A stretch of 22,561 nucleotides of DNA, taken from positions 1-22,561 of the forward strand of contig CANTEO010000046.1 of NCBI GenBank assembly GCA_947652855.1, read 5' to 3'. Both the position numbers and the translations under genes were made by a program. Of this stretch, positions 6,925 to 14,730 are shown in pieces. This stretch comes from an uncultured Roseburia sp. (GTDB taxonomy: Bacteria > Bacillota > Clostridia > Lachnospirales > Lachnospiraceae). The notes beneath the pieces are model-generated. The model was not told the origin of the DNA. It did no database searches and saw only the letters and a list, made by a program, of their open reading frames with translations. Position 1 is the stretch's first letter. Every line of letters starts with the position of its first letter.

Positions 6925-7581
6925 ATGGGACAGAAAGTAAATCCTCATGGCTTAAGAGTTGGCGTTATTAAAGATTGGGATTCCAAATGGTATGCAGAGG
7001 CAGAGTTTGCAGATTTTCTGATTGAAGATTATAAGATAAGGACGTTTCTTAAGAAAAAGTTATATTCGGCGGGCATTTCCAGGATTGAGATGGAGCGTGC
7101 CTCTGACCGCGTGAAGGTGATCATCTACACGGCGAAGCCTGGCGTTGTCATCGGAAAGGGCGGCTCGGAAATCGAGAAGGTGAAGGCGGAGGTTCAGAAG
7201 CTTACGGACAAGAAGCTGGTCGTGGACATCAAGGAAGTGAAGCGTCCGGACAAAGACGCGCAGCTTGTCGCGGAAAACATCGCCCTGCAGCTTGAGAACC
7301 GCGTTTCTTTCCGCCGCGCGATGAAGTCCTGCATGGGACGCTGCATGAAGGCGGGCGCGAAGGGGATTAAGACTTCCTGCTCTGGACGCCTTGGCGGCGC
7401 GGACATGGCCCGCACCGAGTTCTACAGCGAGGGGACGATCCCGCTTCAGACGCTTCGGGCTGACATTGACTATGGATTTGCAGAAGCGGACACCACCTAT
7501 GGAAAAGTAGGCGTGAAGGTTTGGGTATATAAAGGAGAAATACTTCCTACAAAGGGAAATAAGGAAGGGGGAGCTCGTTAA
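6925..7581 (+). CDS. rpsC: 30S ribosomal protein S3
   Basis: S3 lines the mRNA entry tunnel and contributes to helicase activity. The 218-aa product begins MGQKVNPHGLRVGVI and has a KH domain with the GKGGSEI loop at about residues 77-83. The C-terminal domain includes GRLGGADMARTE and the GKVGVKVWVYKGEI strand. AAGGAGG is 8 nt before the ATG and partly overlaps the rplV stop region. The next gene starts only 2 nt after its stop. Confidence 0.97.
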   Translation: MGQKVNPHGLRVGVIKDWDSKWYAEAEFADFLIEDYKIRTFLKKKLYSAGISRIEMERASDRVKVIIYTAKPGVVIGKGGSEIEKVKAEVQKLTDKKLVVDIKEVKRPDKDAQLVAENIALQLENRVSFRRAMKSCMGRCMKAGAKGIKTSCSGRLGGADMARTEFYSEGTIPLQTLRADIDYGFAEADTTYGKVGVKVWVYKGEILPTKGNKEGGAR

Positions 7582-7583
7582 TT

Positions 7584-8024
7584 ATGTTAATGCCTAAGAG
7601 AGTAAAATATCGCAAGCAGTTCCGCGGAAGGATGCGCGGAAAGGCGTTGAGGGGAAATAAGATTACGTATGGAGAGTACGGCATCGTCGCCATGGAGCCA
7701 TGTTGGGTGAAGTCGAATCAGATAGAGGCGGCCCGTATCGCAATGACAAGGTATGTCAAGCGTGGCGGAAAAGTCTGGATTAAAATTTTCCCGGATAAGC
7801 CGGTGACGACGAAGCCGGCAGAGACCCGTATGGGTTCCGGAAAAGGAACGTTGGAATACTGGGTGGCCGTAGTGAAGCCGGGGCGCGTGATGTTTGAGAT
7901 CGCCGGGGTTCCGGAAGAAGTAGCCAGAGAGGCATTGCGTCTTGCGATGCATAAATTACCCTGCAAATGCAAAATAGTTTCGCGTGCAGATTTAGAAGGC
8001 GGTGAATCAAATGAAAACCAATAA
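7584..8024 (+). CDS. rplP: 50S ribosomal protein L16
   Basis: L16 organises the tRNA A- and P-site region of the 50S subunit. The 146-aa product begins MLMPKRVKYRKQFRGRMRG, so the ATG at 7584 is preferred over the one at 7590; the family typically keeps MLMPKR. The core signature around KPAETRMGSGKG and the segment EYWVAVVKPGRVMFEIAGV are intact. The last 14 nt overlap the start of rpmC in another frame, so the tail DLEGGESNENQ is partly dictated by the rpmC start region. Confidence 0.97.
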   Translation: MLMPKRVKYRKQFRGRMRGKALRGNKITYGEYGIVAMEPCWVKSNQIEAARIAMTRYVKRGGKVWIKIFPDKPVTTKPAETRMGSGKGTLEYWVAVVKPGRVMFEIAGVPEEVAREALRLAMHKLPCKCKIVSRADLEGGESNENQ

Positions 8025-8220
8025 ATATTTAGAAGAATTAAGGTCACAGTCTGTTGCGGATTTGAACGCGCAGTTGGTGGAGGCGAAAAAAGAGCTTTTC
8101 AATTTGAGATTCCAGAATGCAACGAATCAGTTGACGAATACCAGCAGGATCAAGGAAGTCAGGAAAAATATAGCCAGGATTAAGACCATCATCACGGAAA
8201 AGGAAAGCATGGCGAAATAA
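8011..8220 (+). CDS. rpmC: 50S ribosomal protein L29
   Basis: L29 sits near the tunnel exit beside L23. The 69-aa product MKTNKYLEELRSQSVADLNA has the conserved helix pair with KKELFNLRFQ and RIKEVRKNIARIKTI. The ATG at 8011 is chosen over a GTG at 8002 because the GTG would place the start almost on the AAGGCGG ribosome binding site (about 7995-8001) and add MNQ. The start overlaps rplP by 14 nt, implying translational coupling. Confidence 0.95.
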   Translation: MKTNKYLEELRSQSVADLNAQLVEAKKELFNLRFQNATNQLTNTSRIKEVRKNIARIKTIITEKESMAK

Positions 8221-8241
8221 GGCGGGAAGGAGAAAAAGGCT

Positions 8242-8499
8242 GTGGAAGAAAGAAATCTTAGAAAAACGCGTACAGGAGTTGTTGTGAGCGACAAGATGGA
8301 TAAGACGATCGTTGTTGCCGTTCGAAATAACGTAAGGCATCCGCTTTATAAAAAGATTGTCAAGAAAACGTATAAATTAAAAGCGCATGATGAGAAAAAT
8401 GAGTGCAGGATCGGCGATACGGTCAAAGTAATGGAGACAAGGCCGCTGTCAAAAGAGAAACGGTGGAGGCTTGTGGAGATTATCGAGAGGGCGAAATAA
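8242..8499 (+). CDS. rpsQ: 30S ribosomal protein S17 (GTG start)
   Basis: S17 is an early 16S rRNA 5'-domain binder. The 85-aa product MEERNLRKTRTGVVVSDKMDKT carries the OB-fold and the family segment GDTVKVMETRPLSKEKRWRLVEI. No ATG is available near the expected N-terminus. The GTG at 8242 follows GGAAGGAG with about 9 nt spacing, so it is the start. One of four GTG starts among core genes in this window. Confidence 0.96.
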   Translation: MEERNLRKTRTGVVVSDKMDKTIVVAVRNNVRHPLYKKIVKKTYKLKAHDEKNECRIGDTVKVMETRPLSKEKRWRLVEIIERAK

Positions 8500-8508
8500 C
8501 GAAAAGGA

Positions 8509-8536
8509 CGCAGGGCATAACGTATGTCACGCTGCG
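8509..8536 (+). promoter_or_regulatory. Two-tier hairpin between rpsQ and rplN
   Basis: Outer stem CGCAG (8509-8513) with CTGCG (8532-8536). Inner stem GGCATA (8514-8519), loop ACG, TATGTC (8523-8528) with one G-U pair. An ACG bulge (8529-8531) separates them on the 3' side. About 11 bp in total, ending some 10 nt before the rplN ribosome binding site. No U-tract follows, so a terminator is unlikely. Confidence 0.45.
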
Positions 8537-8561
8537 CGGACAAGAATAAGGAGGCTTTGGC

Positions 8562-8930
8562 ATGATTCAACAGGAAAGCAGGCTGAAAGTGGCTGATAAC
8601 ACAGGCGCGAAGGAAATCCTCTGCATCCGTGTTATGGGCGGATCTATGAGAAGGTATGCGTATATCGGCGATATCATCACCGCTACGGTGAAAGATGCAA
8701 CGCCAGGCGGCGTTGTCAAGAAGGGCGACGTGGTGAAGGCCGTGGTTGTGCGCACGAAGAAAGGCGCCCGTCGCAAGGACGGCTCTTATATAAAATTCGA
8801 TGAAAACGCCGCTGTGATCATCAAAGAAGATAAGACCCCAAGGGGAACGCGTATCTTTGGGCCGGTGGCGAGGGAGCTTCGTGAGAAACAGTTTATGAAA
8901 ATTGTTTCCCTGGCTCCGGAAGTGTTATAG
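8562..8930 (+). CDS. rplN: 50S ribosomal protein L14
   Basis: L14 forms part of the 30S-50S interface with L19. The 122-aa product has the usual length and start (MIQQESRLKVADNTGAKEI). The family signature region is GDVVKAVVVRTKKGARRKDGSYIKFDENA, and the end FGPVARELREK..MKIVSLAPEVL is typical. ATAAGGAGG is 12 nt upstream of the ATG. The rplX ribosome binding site begins directly at its stop codon (TAGGAGGTG). Confidence 0.98.
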   Translation: MIQQESRLKVADNTGAKEILCIRVMGGSMRRYAYIGDIITATVKDATPGGVVKKGDVVKAVVVRTKKGARRKDGSYIKFDENAAVIIKEDKTPRGTRIFGPVARELREKQFMKIVSLAPEVL

Positions 8931-8941
8931 GAGGTGCTTTT

Positions 8942-9253
8942 ATGTCAATGAGCAAAATTAAGAAAGGCGACATGGTGAAGGTGATCGCCGGAAGAGATAA
9001 AGACAAAGAGGGTAAAGTGATTTCTGTGGACAGGAAGAAGAACAGGCTTTTTGTAGAAGGGATCAACATGGTTACCAAGCACGCAAAACCCAGTATGGCA
9101 AATCAGCAGGGCGGAATCATCCATCAGGAAGGGCCGATCCATGCATCGAACGTAATGTACCTTCACAAAGGGAAGGCGACGCGCGTTGGCTTTAAGATGG
9201 ATGGGGACCGGAAAGTCCGTTTTGCCAAATCCACGGGTGAGGTCATTGATTAA
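8942..9253 (+). CDS. rplX: 50S ribosomal protein L24
   Basis: L24 is an assembly initiator with an N-terminal KOW motif, seen here as KKGDMVKVIAGRDKDKEGKV (about residues 7-26). The 103-aa product also has the conserved VEGINMVTKHAKPS segment. Two in-frame ATGs (8942, 8948) are possible. The first has better spacing (7 nt) from GGAGGTG, so MSMSKIKKGD is annotated; MSKIKKGD cannot be excluded. Confidence 0.96.
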   Translation: MSMSKIKKGDMVKVIAGRDKDKEGKVISVDRKKNRLFVEGINMVTKHAKPSMANQQGGIIHQEGPIHASNVMYLHKGKATRVGFKMDGDRKVRFAKSTGEVID

Positions 9254-9276
9254 TCACGGAGAGGAGGACGAAATAG

Positions 9277-9819
9277 GTGAGCAGACTTAAAGATCAGTAT
9301 CAGAACGAAATTGTGGACGCCATGATGAAGAAGTTCGGATATAAAAATAAATTGCAGGCGCCAAAGCTTGACAAAATTGTTCTCAATATGGGCGTTGGCG
9401 AGGCGAAAGAGAACGCGAAGATTTTGGACGCCGCGGTGAAGGACATGGAGACGATTGCGGGACAGAAGGCAGTCATCACGAAAGCGAAGAATTCCATCGC
9501 CAACTTTAAAATCAGGGAAGGCATGCCGATTGGCTGCAAAGTGACATTGAGAGGGGAGAAAATGTATGAATTTTTAGACCGTCTCGTGAACCTTGCGCTT
9601 CCCAGGGTGCGCGATTTCCGTGGAATCAACCCGAACGCGTTTGACGGCAGGGGGAATTATGCGCTTGGAATCAAAGAGCAGCTGATCTTCCCGGAGATCG
9701 AATACGACAAGATTGATAAAATCAGGGGATTGGACGTGATTATCGCAACCACGGCAAAAACCGATGAAGAGGGCCGTGAGCTTCTGACCTTGTTCGGCAT
9801 GCCGTTCGCAAAACAGTAG
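9277..9819 (+). CDS. rplE: 50S ribosomal protein L5 (GTG start)
   Basis: L5 binds 5S rRNA and contacts the P-site tRNA. The 180-aa product MSRLKDQYQNEIVDAMMKKFGYKN has the signature LDKIVLNMGVGEA and the segments TLRGEKMYEFLDRLVNLALPRVRDFRG and GIKEQLIFPEI. The GTG at 9277 is the only start that gives the normal length and follows GAGAGGAGGA. rpsN follows after 12 nt. Confidence 0.97.
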   Translation: MSRLKDQYQNEIVDAMMKKFGYKNKLQAPKLDKIVLNMGVGEAKENAKILDAAVKDMETIAGQKAVITKAKNSIANFKIREGMPIGCKVTLRGEKMYEFLDRLVNLALPRVRDFRGINPNAFDGRGNYALGIKEQLIFPEIEYDKIDKIRGLDVIIATTAKTDEEGRELLTLFGMPFAKQ

Positions 9820-9831
9820 GAGGGAATTTTA

Positions 9832-10017
9832 ATGGCGAAAACATCAATGAAAGTAAAGCAGCAGCGGAAGCAGAAATTCTCTACCAGAGAATACAGCCGT
9901 TGCAGGATTTGTGGACGTCCTCATGCATATTTGAGGAAATATGGCGTATGCAGGATATGTTTCCGTGAGCTGGCGTACAAAGGACAGATTCCGGGCGTGA
10001 AAAAAGCAAGCTGGTAA
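9832..10017 (+). CDS. rpsN: 30S ribosomal protein S14, zinc-binding type Z
   Basis: The 61-aa product is the short zinc-ribbon form. Cys24 and Cys27 (CRIC) and Cys40 and Cys43 (CRIC) are the four ligands. It ends in the conserved GQIPGVKKASW. This is the form usual for the spc operon of Firmicutes; the zinc-free long form used under zinc limitation is not in this window. An AGGAGG ribosome binding site lies at the end of rplE. rpsH follows after 15 nt. Confidence 0.98.
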   Translation: MAKTSMKVKQQRKQKFSTREYSRCRICGRPHAYLRKYGVCRICFRELAYKGQIPGVKKASW

Positions 10018-10032
10018 GGAGGAAGAAATATC

Positions 10033-10434
10033 ATGACAATGAGCGATCCAATTGCAGATATGCTTACAAGAATCCGTAATGCAAACACTGCGAAACATGA
10101 TACGGTAGATATCCCGGCGTCTAAGATGAAGATTGCAATCGCTGACATCTTAGTGGATGAGGGATATGTCGTAAAATACGACATCATTGAAGAGGGCAAC
10201 TTTAAGACGATTCGCGTTACGTTAAAATATGGCGCAGATAAAACGGAAAAGATCATTTCCGGCATCAAGCGCATCTCAAAGCCTGGGCTTCGCGTATACG
10301 CCGGAAAAGACAAAATTCCCCATGTGCTTGGCGGATTGGGGATTGCGATCCTTTCCACGAACCAGGGCATCATCACGGACAAACAGGCCAGGAAGATGCA
10401 GGTCGGCGGCGAAGTGCTGGCATTTGTGTGGTAA
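10033..10434 (+). CDS. rpsH: 30S ribosomal protein S8
   Basis: S8 binds the central domain of 16S rRNA and in E. coli represses the spc operon. The 133-aa product starts MTMSDPIADMLTRIRNANTAKHD and ends with the signature region GIAILSTNQGIITDKQARKMQVGGEVLAFVW. AAGGAGGA precedes the ATG. The following 123-nt spacer before rplF is long and contains a strong hairpin. Confidence 0.98.
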   Translation: MTMSDPIADMLTRIRNANTAKHDTVDIPASKMKIAIADILVDEGYVVKYDIIEEGNFKTIRVTLKYGADKTEKIISGIKRISKPGLRVYAGKDKIPHVLGGLGIAILSTNQGIITDKQARKMQVGGEVLAFVW

Positions 10435-10557
10435 CTGAACGCAGCTTAGTGGATGCAAGCCGTAAGGCGCAGCATGAGCTTCGTGCGAGGCCGTTCTGTG
10501 AAGCGGCCATTCATATCGAATAGAATAAATTCAAATAACAATACAGGAGGTACGGGC
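10435..10557 (+). promoter_or_regulatory. 123-nt rpsH-rplF spacer with a strong hairpin
   Basis: GGCCGTTC (10489-10496), loop TGT, and GAA-g-CGGCC (10500-10508) form an 8-bp stem with one bulged G. The rest is AT-rich up to the ACAGGAGGT before rplF. No promoter with both elements is seen, and no U-tract follows the hairpin. The frame is open back to an ATG at 10453, but that extension is not L6-like. Confidence 0.45.
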
Positions 10558-11097
10558 ATGTCACGTATAGGAAGAATGCCAATCGCAGTTCCAGCAGGCG
10601 TTACTGTGGACATTGCAGAAAATAATCATGTGACGGTGAAAGGTCCGAAAGGGACTCTGGAGAGAACGCTCCCAGAGGAGATGGACATTAAGATGGAGGA
10701 TTCCAAAATTATCGTAGCAAGGCCAAACGATTTAAAGAGGATGAAATCTTTGCATGGTTTAACCAGGAGCTTAATCAATAATATGGTCGTCGGGGTGACG
10801 GACGGATACGCAAAAGTCCTGGAAGTCAACGGCGTGGGCTACAGGGCCGCGAAGTCAGGGAAAAAGCTGACGTTGAATCTGGGCTATTCCCATCCGGTTG
10901 AGATGACGGATCCGGAAGGCATCGAGTCTGCGGTGGAAGGCAACAAGATTACCGTGTCAGGAATCGACAAAGAGAAAGTCGGCCAGTTCGCCGCTGAGAT
11001 CAGGGACAAGAGAAGGCCGGAGCCTTATAAAGGAAAAGGAATTAAGTATGCAGATGAAGTGATCCGCCGCAAAGTTGGTAAGACTGGCAAGAAATAA
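10558..11097 (+). CDS. rplF: 50S ribosomal protein L6
   Basis: L6 lies beside the sarcin-ricin loop at the factor-binding site. The 179-aa product MSRIGRMPIAVPAGVTVDI has two similar alpha/beta domains and the C-terminal signature PEPYKGKGIKYADEVIRRK. The ATG at 10558 is chosen because ACAGGAGGT lies 8 nt upstream and the N-terminus is the canonical one. An in-frame ATG 105 nt earlier would add unrelated residues encoded by the hairpin spacer. Confidence 0.97.
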   Translation: MSRIGRMPIAVPAGVTVDIAENNHVTVKGPKGTLERTLPEEMDIKMEDSKIIVARPNDLKRMKSLHGLTRSLINNMVVGVTDGYAKVLEVNGVGYRAAKSGKKLTLNLGYSHPVEMTDPEGIESAVEGNKITVSGIDKEKVGQFAAEIRDKRRPEPYKGKGIKYADEVIRRKVGKTGKK

Positions 11098-11116
11098 GTA
11101 AAGGAGTGGACAGAGA

Positions 11117-11485
11117 ATGGTAAGCAAAAAATCAAGAGCGAAAGTTCGTGCAAAAAAGCATAAAAGGCTTCGGTATCATCTTTCCGGAACCACGGAAAGG
11201 CCGCGCCTGGCGGTGTTCCGAAGCAACAATCATATGTATGCCCAGATCATTGACGATACAGTCGGCAATACGCTTGCGTCTGCCTCTACTTTAGAGAAAG
11301 AAGTGAAGTCAGAGCTTGAGAAAACCAATAATGTGGACGCGGCTGCATATCTTGGCACAGTGATCGCAAAAAGGGCCTTAGACAAAGACATCAAAACGGT
11401 TGTCTATGACAGGGGCGGCTACATTTATCGGGGCAAAGTCAAAGCTTTAGCCGACGCGGCGCGCGAAGCCGGGTTAGAGTTTTAG
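11117..11485 (+). CDS. rplR: 50S ribosomal protein L18
   Basis: L18 binds 5S rRNA together with L5. The 122-aa product has the basic N-terminus MVSKKSRAKVRAKKHKRLR, then TERPRLAVFRSNNHMYAQIIDD, and ends with YDRGGYIYRGKVKALADAAREAGLEF; all are family hallmarks. AAGGAGTGGA lies upstream of the ATG. rpsE follows after 17 nt. Confidence 0.98.
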   Translation: MVSKKSRAKVRAKKHKRLRYHLSGTTERPRLAVFRSNNHMYAQIIDDTVGNTLASASTLEKEVKSELEKTNNVDAAAYLGTVIAKRALDKDIKTVVYDRGGYIYRGKVKALADAAREAGLEF

Positions 11486-11502
11486 AAGGAGGACGCAAAT
11501 TC

Positions 11503-12012
11503 ATGAAACGTACAATCATTGATGCTAGTCAATTGGAATTAAATGAAAAAGTGGTGTCAATCAAACGTGTTACAAAGGTTGTGAAAGGCGGGCGTAACTT
11601 CCGTTTTACGGCTTTGGTTGTAGTTGGCGACGGCAATGGCTATGTTGGCGCCGGCCTTGGAAAGGCGACAGAAATCCCGGAGGCGATCCGCAAGGGCAAG
11701 GAAGACGCCATGAAGAAACTGATTAAAGTGAAATTAGACGAAAATAAGAGCATCACGCATGACATCTCAGGAAAGCATACGGGCGCGTCCATTCTGTTAA
11801 AGAGGGCTCCGGAAGGTACGGGAGTGATTGCTGGCGGCCCGGCTCGAAGCGTGTGTGAGATGGCCGGCATCGCTAATATCCGTACGAAATCTTTGGGCTC
11901 CAACAATAAGCAAAACGTCGTGCTTGCCACGCTTAGCGCGTTAAGCCAGCTGAAATCTCCGGAAGAAGTGGCGAAGCTTCGCGGCAAAACCGTAGAAGAG
12001 ATCCTGGGTTAA
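11503..12012 (+). CDS. rpsE: 30S ribosomal protein S5
   Basis: S5 contributes to decoding accuracy and the mRNA entry channel. The 169-aa product shows the double-stranded RNA-binding-like N-terminal domain with the signature beginning KVVKGGRNFRFTALVVVGD (spectinomycin-resistance region, no obvious change), then GLGKATEIPEAIRKGKEDA and the C-terminal GGPARSVCEMAGI segment. AGAAGGAGGA precedes the ATG. Confidence 0.98.
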   Translation: MKRTIIDASQLELNEKVVSIKRVTKVVKGGRNFRFTALVVVGDGNGYVGAGLGKATEIPEAIRKGKEDAMKKLIKVKLDENKSITHDISGKHTGASILLKRAPEGTGVIAGGPARSVCEMAGIANIRTKSLGSNNKQNVVLATLSALSQLKSPEEVAKLRGKTVEEILG

Positions 12013-12024
12013 GGAGGGGTTAAG

Positions 12025-12213
12025 ATGGCTCAGAAATTAAAAATCACACTGATAAAATCAAAAATCGGCGCGGTGCCAAAGAACAGGAAGACCGTGGAGG
12101 CCCTGGGGCTGAATAAAATTGGAAAAACCGTGATCATGCCGGACAATCCGGCGGTTCGCGGGATGATCCAAAGAGTGAATCACTTGGTTAAGGTTGAGGA
12201 AGTAGAAGCATAG
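12025..12213 (+). CDS. rpmD: 50S ribosomal protein L30
   Basis: The 62-aa product has the L30 fold: KITLIKSKIGAVPKNRKTVEALGLNKIGKTV, then VRGMIQRVNHLVKVEEVEA. The length is normal for bacteria (about 58-62). AAGGAGGGG overlaps the end of rpsE. rplO follows after 18 nt with its own AAGGAGGTG. Confidence 0.97.
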   Translation: MAQKLKITLIKSKIGAVPKNRKTVEALGLNKIGKTVIMPDNPAVRGMIQRVNHLVKVEEVEA

Positions 12214-12231
12214 AGATAAGGAGGTGTCAGG

Positions 12232-12669
12232 ATGGATCTATCAAATTTAAGGCCCGCGAAAGGTTCTGTGCACAACAATTTCAGGAGAGGACGCGGACAC
12301 GCTTCAGGAAACGGAAAGACCGCGGGGAAGGGGCATAAGGGACAGAAAGCCCGTTCAGGCTCCCCGAGGCCAGGATTTGAAGGAGGGCAGATGCCATTAT
12401 ACAGGAGGCTTCCCAAAAGAGGCTTTACCTGCATCAATTCCAAAGATATCGTGGCAGTCAATGTATCAAAGCTTGAGAAATTTGAAGACGGAACAGTTGT
12501 CACGATTGAGAAATTAATGGAAGAAAGAATCATCAAAAAGCCCAAAGACGGCGTTAAGATTTTGGGCAAAGGAGAACTTACCAAGAAGCTTACCGTTCAG
12601 GTAAACGCATTCAGCGCAGGCGCAAAAGAAAAGATTGAGGCTCTTGGTGGAAAAGCAGAGGTGATTTAA
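12232..12669 (+). CDS. rplO: 50S ribosomal protein L15
   Basis: The 145-aa product has the glycine- and arginine-rich N-terminal extension (RRGRGHASGNGKTAGKGHKG, about residues 18-37) that threads through 23S rRNA, then GGQMPLYRRLPKRGF and a globular C-terminal domain ending with VNAFSAGAKEKIEALGGKAEVI. The start is an ATG after AAGGAGGTG. The stop overlaps the secY start (TAATG), so the two are translationally coupled. Confidence 0.97.
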   Translation: MDLSNLRPAKGSVHNNFRRGRGHASGNGKTAGKGHKGQKARSGSPRPGFEGGQMPLYRRLPKRGFTCINSKDIVAVNVSKLEKFEDGTVVTIEKLMEERIIKKPKDGVKILGKGELTKKLTVQVNAFSAGAKEKIEALGGKAEVI

Positions 12670-13988
12670 TGTTAAAGACTCTCCGTAATGCGTTTAAGAT
12701 TAAAGATATACGGGATCGAATCATATTCACATTTTTTATGCTGATCATCATTCGAATTGGAAGCCAGCTTCCGGTTCCAGGAGTGGATCGGAATGTCTTC
12801 GCCGATTGGTTCGCGAGCCAGGGCGGCGACGCATTCAGTTTTTTCAGTGCGATTACAGGCGGATCTTTTGAGGAAATGTCTATCTTTGCATTGAACATCA
12901 CGCCTTATATCACGAGCTCCATCATTATGCAGCTTCTTACAATCGCAATTCCGAAATTGGAGGAAATGCAAAAGGACGGGGAAGAAGGCAGGAAAAAGAT
13001 TGCTGAGATTACCCGTTACGTGACGGTTGCGCTGGCTTTGATCGAATCTGTCGCGATGGCGATTGGATTTGGCAGGAGCGGCTATCTGGCGAAATATGAC
13101 GTTTTGAACGTTCTGGTCGTCGTCGTGACTTTAACCGCCGGCTCTGCAGTGTTGATGTGGATGGGCGAGAGGATTACGGAAAAGGGCATCGGAAACGGCA
13201 TTTCCATTGTGCTTGTCATTAATATCATTTCCCGCCTTCCAGAGGATTTGAGTACGCTCTACCAGCAGTTTATCGTTTCGCAGAGCGTTGTGGCGCGGGC
13301 GGTTCTGGCAGCGGTGGTGATCCTTGCGATTATTGTCGCCATGGTGGTTTTCGTCATCATCCTTCAGGATGCGGAACGGAAAATCCCTGTGCAGTATTCC
13401 AGGAAGCTTCAAGGCAGAAAGCAGGTTGGCGGGCAGTCAACGCATATTCCGCTTAAGGTGAACACCAGCGGCGTCATTCCTGTTATTTTTGCGCAGTCCC
13501 TGATGCAGACCCCGGTGATTATCGCTTCTATTATGGGGAAAGGCAATGGGAATGGAATTGGAAGTAAGATTTTAAAGGGATTGTCCCAGTCGAACTGGTG
13601 CAACCCGAGCGAGCCGGTGTATTCCATAGGGCTTGTCGTGTATATCGTGTTAATCATTGCATTTGCGTATTTCTACACATCAATTACCTTCAATCCATTG
13701 GAAATTGCGAATAATATGAAAAAGCAGGGCGGCTTTATTCCGGGCATCCGTCCCGGAAAGCCGACAAGTGACTACTTGAATAAGATTTTGTCCTATATTG
13801 TCTTAATCGGAGCGGTTGGTTTGTCGATCATAGCATTCATGCCGATTTTCTTCAGCGGCGTGTTTAAGGCGAACGTATCCTTCGGGGGGACGTCCATCAT
13901 CATTATTGTCGGCGTCATCATAGAGACAATTAAGCAGATTGAGTCACAGATGTTGGTGCGTTACTACAAAGGTTTTTTAAATGATTAA
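12669..13988 (+). CDS. secY: Preprotein translocase subunit SecY
   Basis: SecY is the membrane channel of the Sec translocase. The 439-aa product has about ten hydrophobic segments, the first at about residues 17-36 (FTFFMLIIIRIG). Visible family features include the GSQLPVPGVD motif after TM1, ITPYITSSIIMQLL, the cytoplasmic loop with ERKIPVQYSRK, NTSGVIPVIFAQSL, the loop NNMKKQGGFIPGIRPGKPT, and the C-terminal IKQIESQMLVRYYKGFL. Its ribosome binding site lies in the rplO 3' end. A long hairpin follows before adk, so adk may be expressed at a different level. Confidence 0.98.
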   Translation: MLKTLRNAFKIKDIRDRIIFTFFMLIIIRIGSQLPVPGVDRNVFADWFASQGGDAFSFFSAITGGSFEEMSIFALNITPYITSSIIMQLLTIAIPKLEEMQKDGEEGRKKIAEITRYVTVALALIESVAMAIGFGRSGYLAKYDVLNVLVVVVTLTAGSAVLMWMGERITEKGIGNGISIVLVINIISRLPEDLSTLYQQFIVSQSVVARAVLAAVVILAIIVAMVVFVIILQDAERKIPVQYSRKLQGRKQVGGQSTHIPLKVNTSGVIPVIFAQSLMQTPVIIASIMGKGNGNGIGSKILKGLSQSNWCNPSEPVYSIGLVVYIVLIIAFAYFYTSITFNPLEIANNMKKQGGFIPGIRPGKPTSDYLNKILSYIVLIGAVGLSIIAFMPIFFSGVFKANVSFGGTSIIIIVGVIIETIKQIESQMLVRYYKGFLND

Positions 13989-13994
13989 TAAACT

Positions 13995-14029
13995 GTTTGG
14001 AGATACTGGCGAATGCCGTATCTCCAAAC
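13995..14029 (+). promoter_or_regulatory. Very stable hairpin between secY and adk
   Basis: GTTTGGAGATAC (13995-14006) pairs perfectly with GTATCTCCAAAC (14018-14029). A GGC-GAAT-GCC apical stem-loop extends it to 15 bp with a single bulged T. It starts 7 nt after the secY stop. The downstream GTGGTTTTCGTT is a poor U-tract, so partial termination, 3'-end protection or RNase cleavage are all possible. This is the longest perfect stem inside the ribosomal gene run. Confidence 0.65.
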
Positions 14030-14082
14030 GTGGTTTTCGTTCCAAGGCATAGTATGGGGAGGATTGGGAAGGAGTTGTTTTT

Positions 14083-14727
14083 ATGAAAATTATTATGTTA
14101 GGCGCGCCCGGGGCCGGAAAAGGGACGCAGGCGAAGAAAATTGCGGAAAAATATCAGATTCCGCATATTTCTACGGGAGACATTTTCCGTGCGAATATCA
14201 AGGAGGGGACAGAGCTTGGCGCAAAGGCGAAGGCTTTTATGGATCAGGGCCTGCTTGTTCCGGATGAGCTGACGGTTGCGCTTGTGGCGGACCGGATTGT
14301 GAAGGACGACTGTAAGGACGGGTTTGTCCTGGACGGCTTTCCACGGACGATCCCTCAGGCGCAGGCTCTGGAAGACGCGTTGGCGAAGATGGGAAGCCGC
14401 ATGGACTTCGCGATTGACGTAGACGTGCCGGACGAGAGCATTGTAAGCCGGATGGGAGGCAGGAGGGCCTGCGTGGGATGCGGCTCGACCTATCATCTGG
14501 TGTATGCCCCGACCAAGACAGAGGGCGTTTGCGACAAGTGCGGCGGCGAGACGGTATTGCGCGACGACGATAAGCCGGAGACGGTGCAGAAGCGCTTGAG
14601 CGTCTACCATGACCAGACGCAGCCGTTAATTGAGTTTTATAGCAATCAGGGCATTTTAAAATCTGTTGACGGAACGCAGCCGATGGAAGACGTATTCGCG
14701 GCCATCGTGCAGATTTTAGGGGCATAA
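14083..14727 (+). CDS. adk: Adenylate kinase, zinc-binding long form
   Basis: Interconverts AMP + ATP and two ADP. The 214-aa product has the P-loop GAPGAGKGT (7-15), the AMP-site STGD (30-33) and DGFPRT (84-89), and the long LID domain with a Cys4 zinc site at Cys130, Cys133, Cys150 and Cys153, as usual in Firmicutes. GGGAAGGAGTTG lies upstream of the ATG. Placement directly after secY is the classic spc-operon arrangement. map begins 3 nt after its stop. Confidence 0.98.
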   Translation: MKIIMLGAPGAGKGTQAKKIAEKYQIPHISTGDIFRANIKEGTELGAKAKAFMDQGLLVPDELTVALVADRIVKDDCKDGFVLDGFPRTIPQAQALEDALAKMGSRMDFAIDVDVPDESIVSRMGGRRACVGCGSTYHLVYAPTKTEGVCDKCGGETVLRDDDKPETVQKRLSVYHDQTQPLIEFYSNQGILKSVDGTQPMEDVFAAIVQILGA

Positions 14728-14730
14728 TCT

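Noticed and set aside
10453..10557. Extended N-terminus of L6
   Set aside because: The extension covers a hairpin spacer and is unrelated to L6; ACAGGAGGT precedes the 10558 start.
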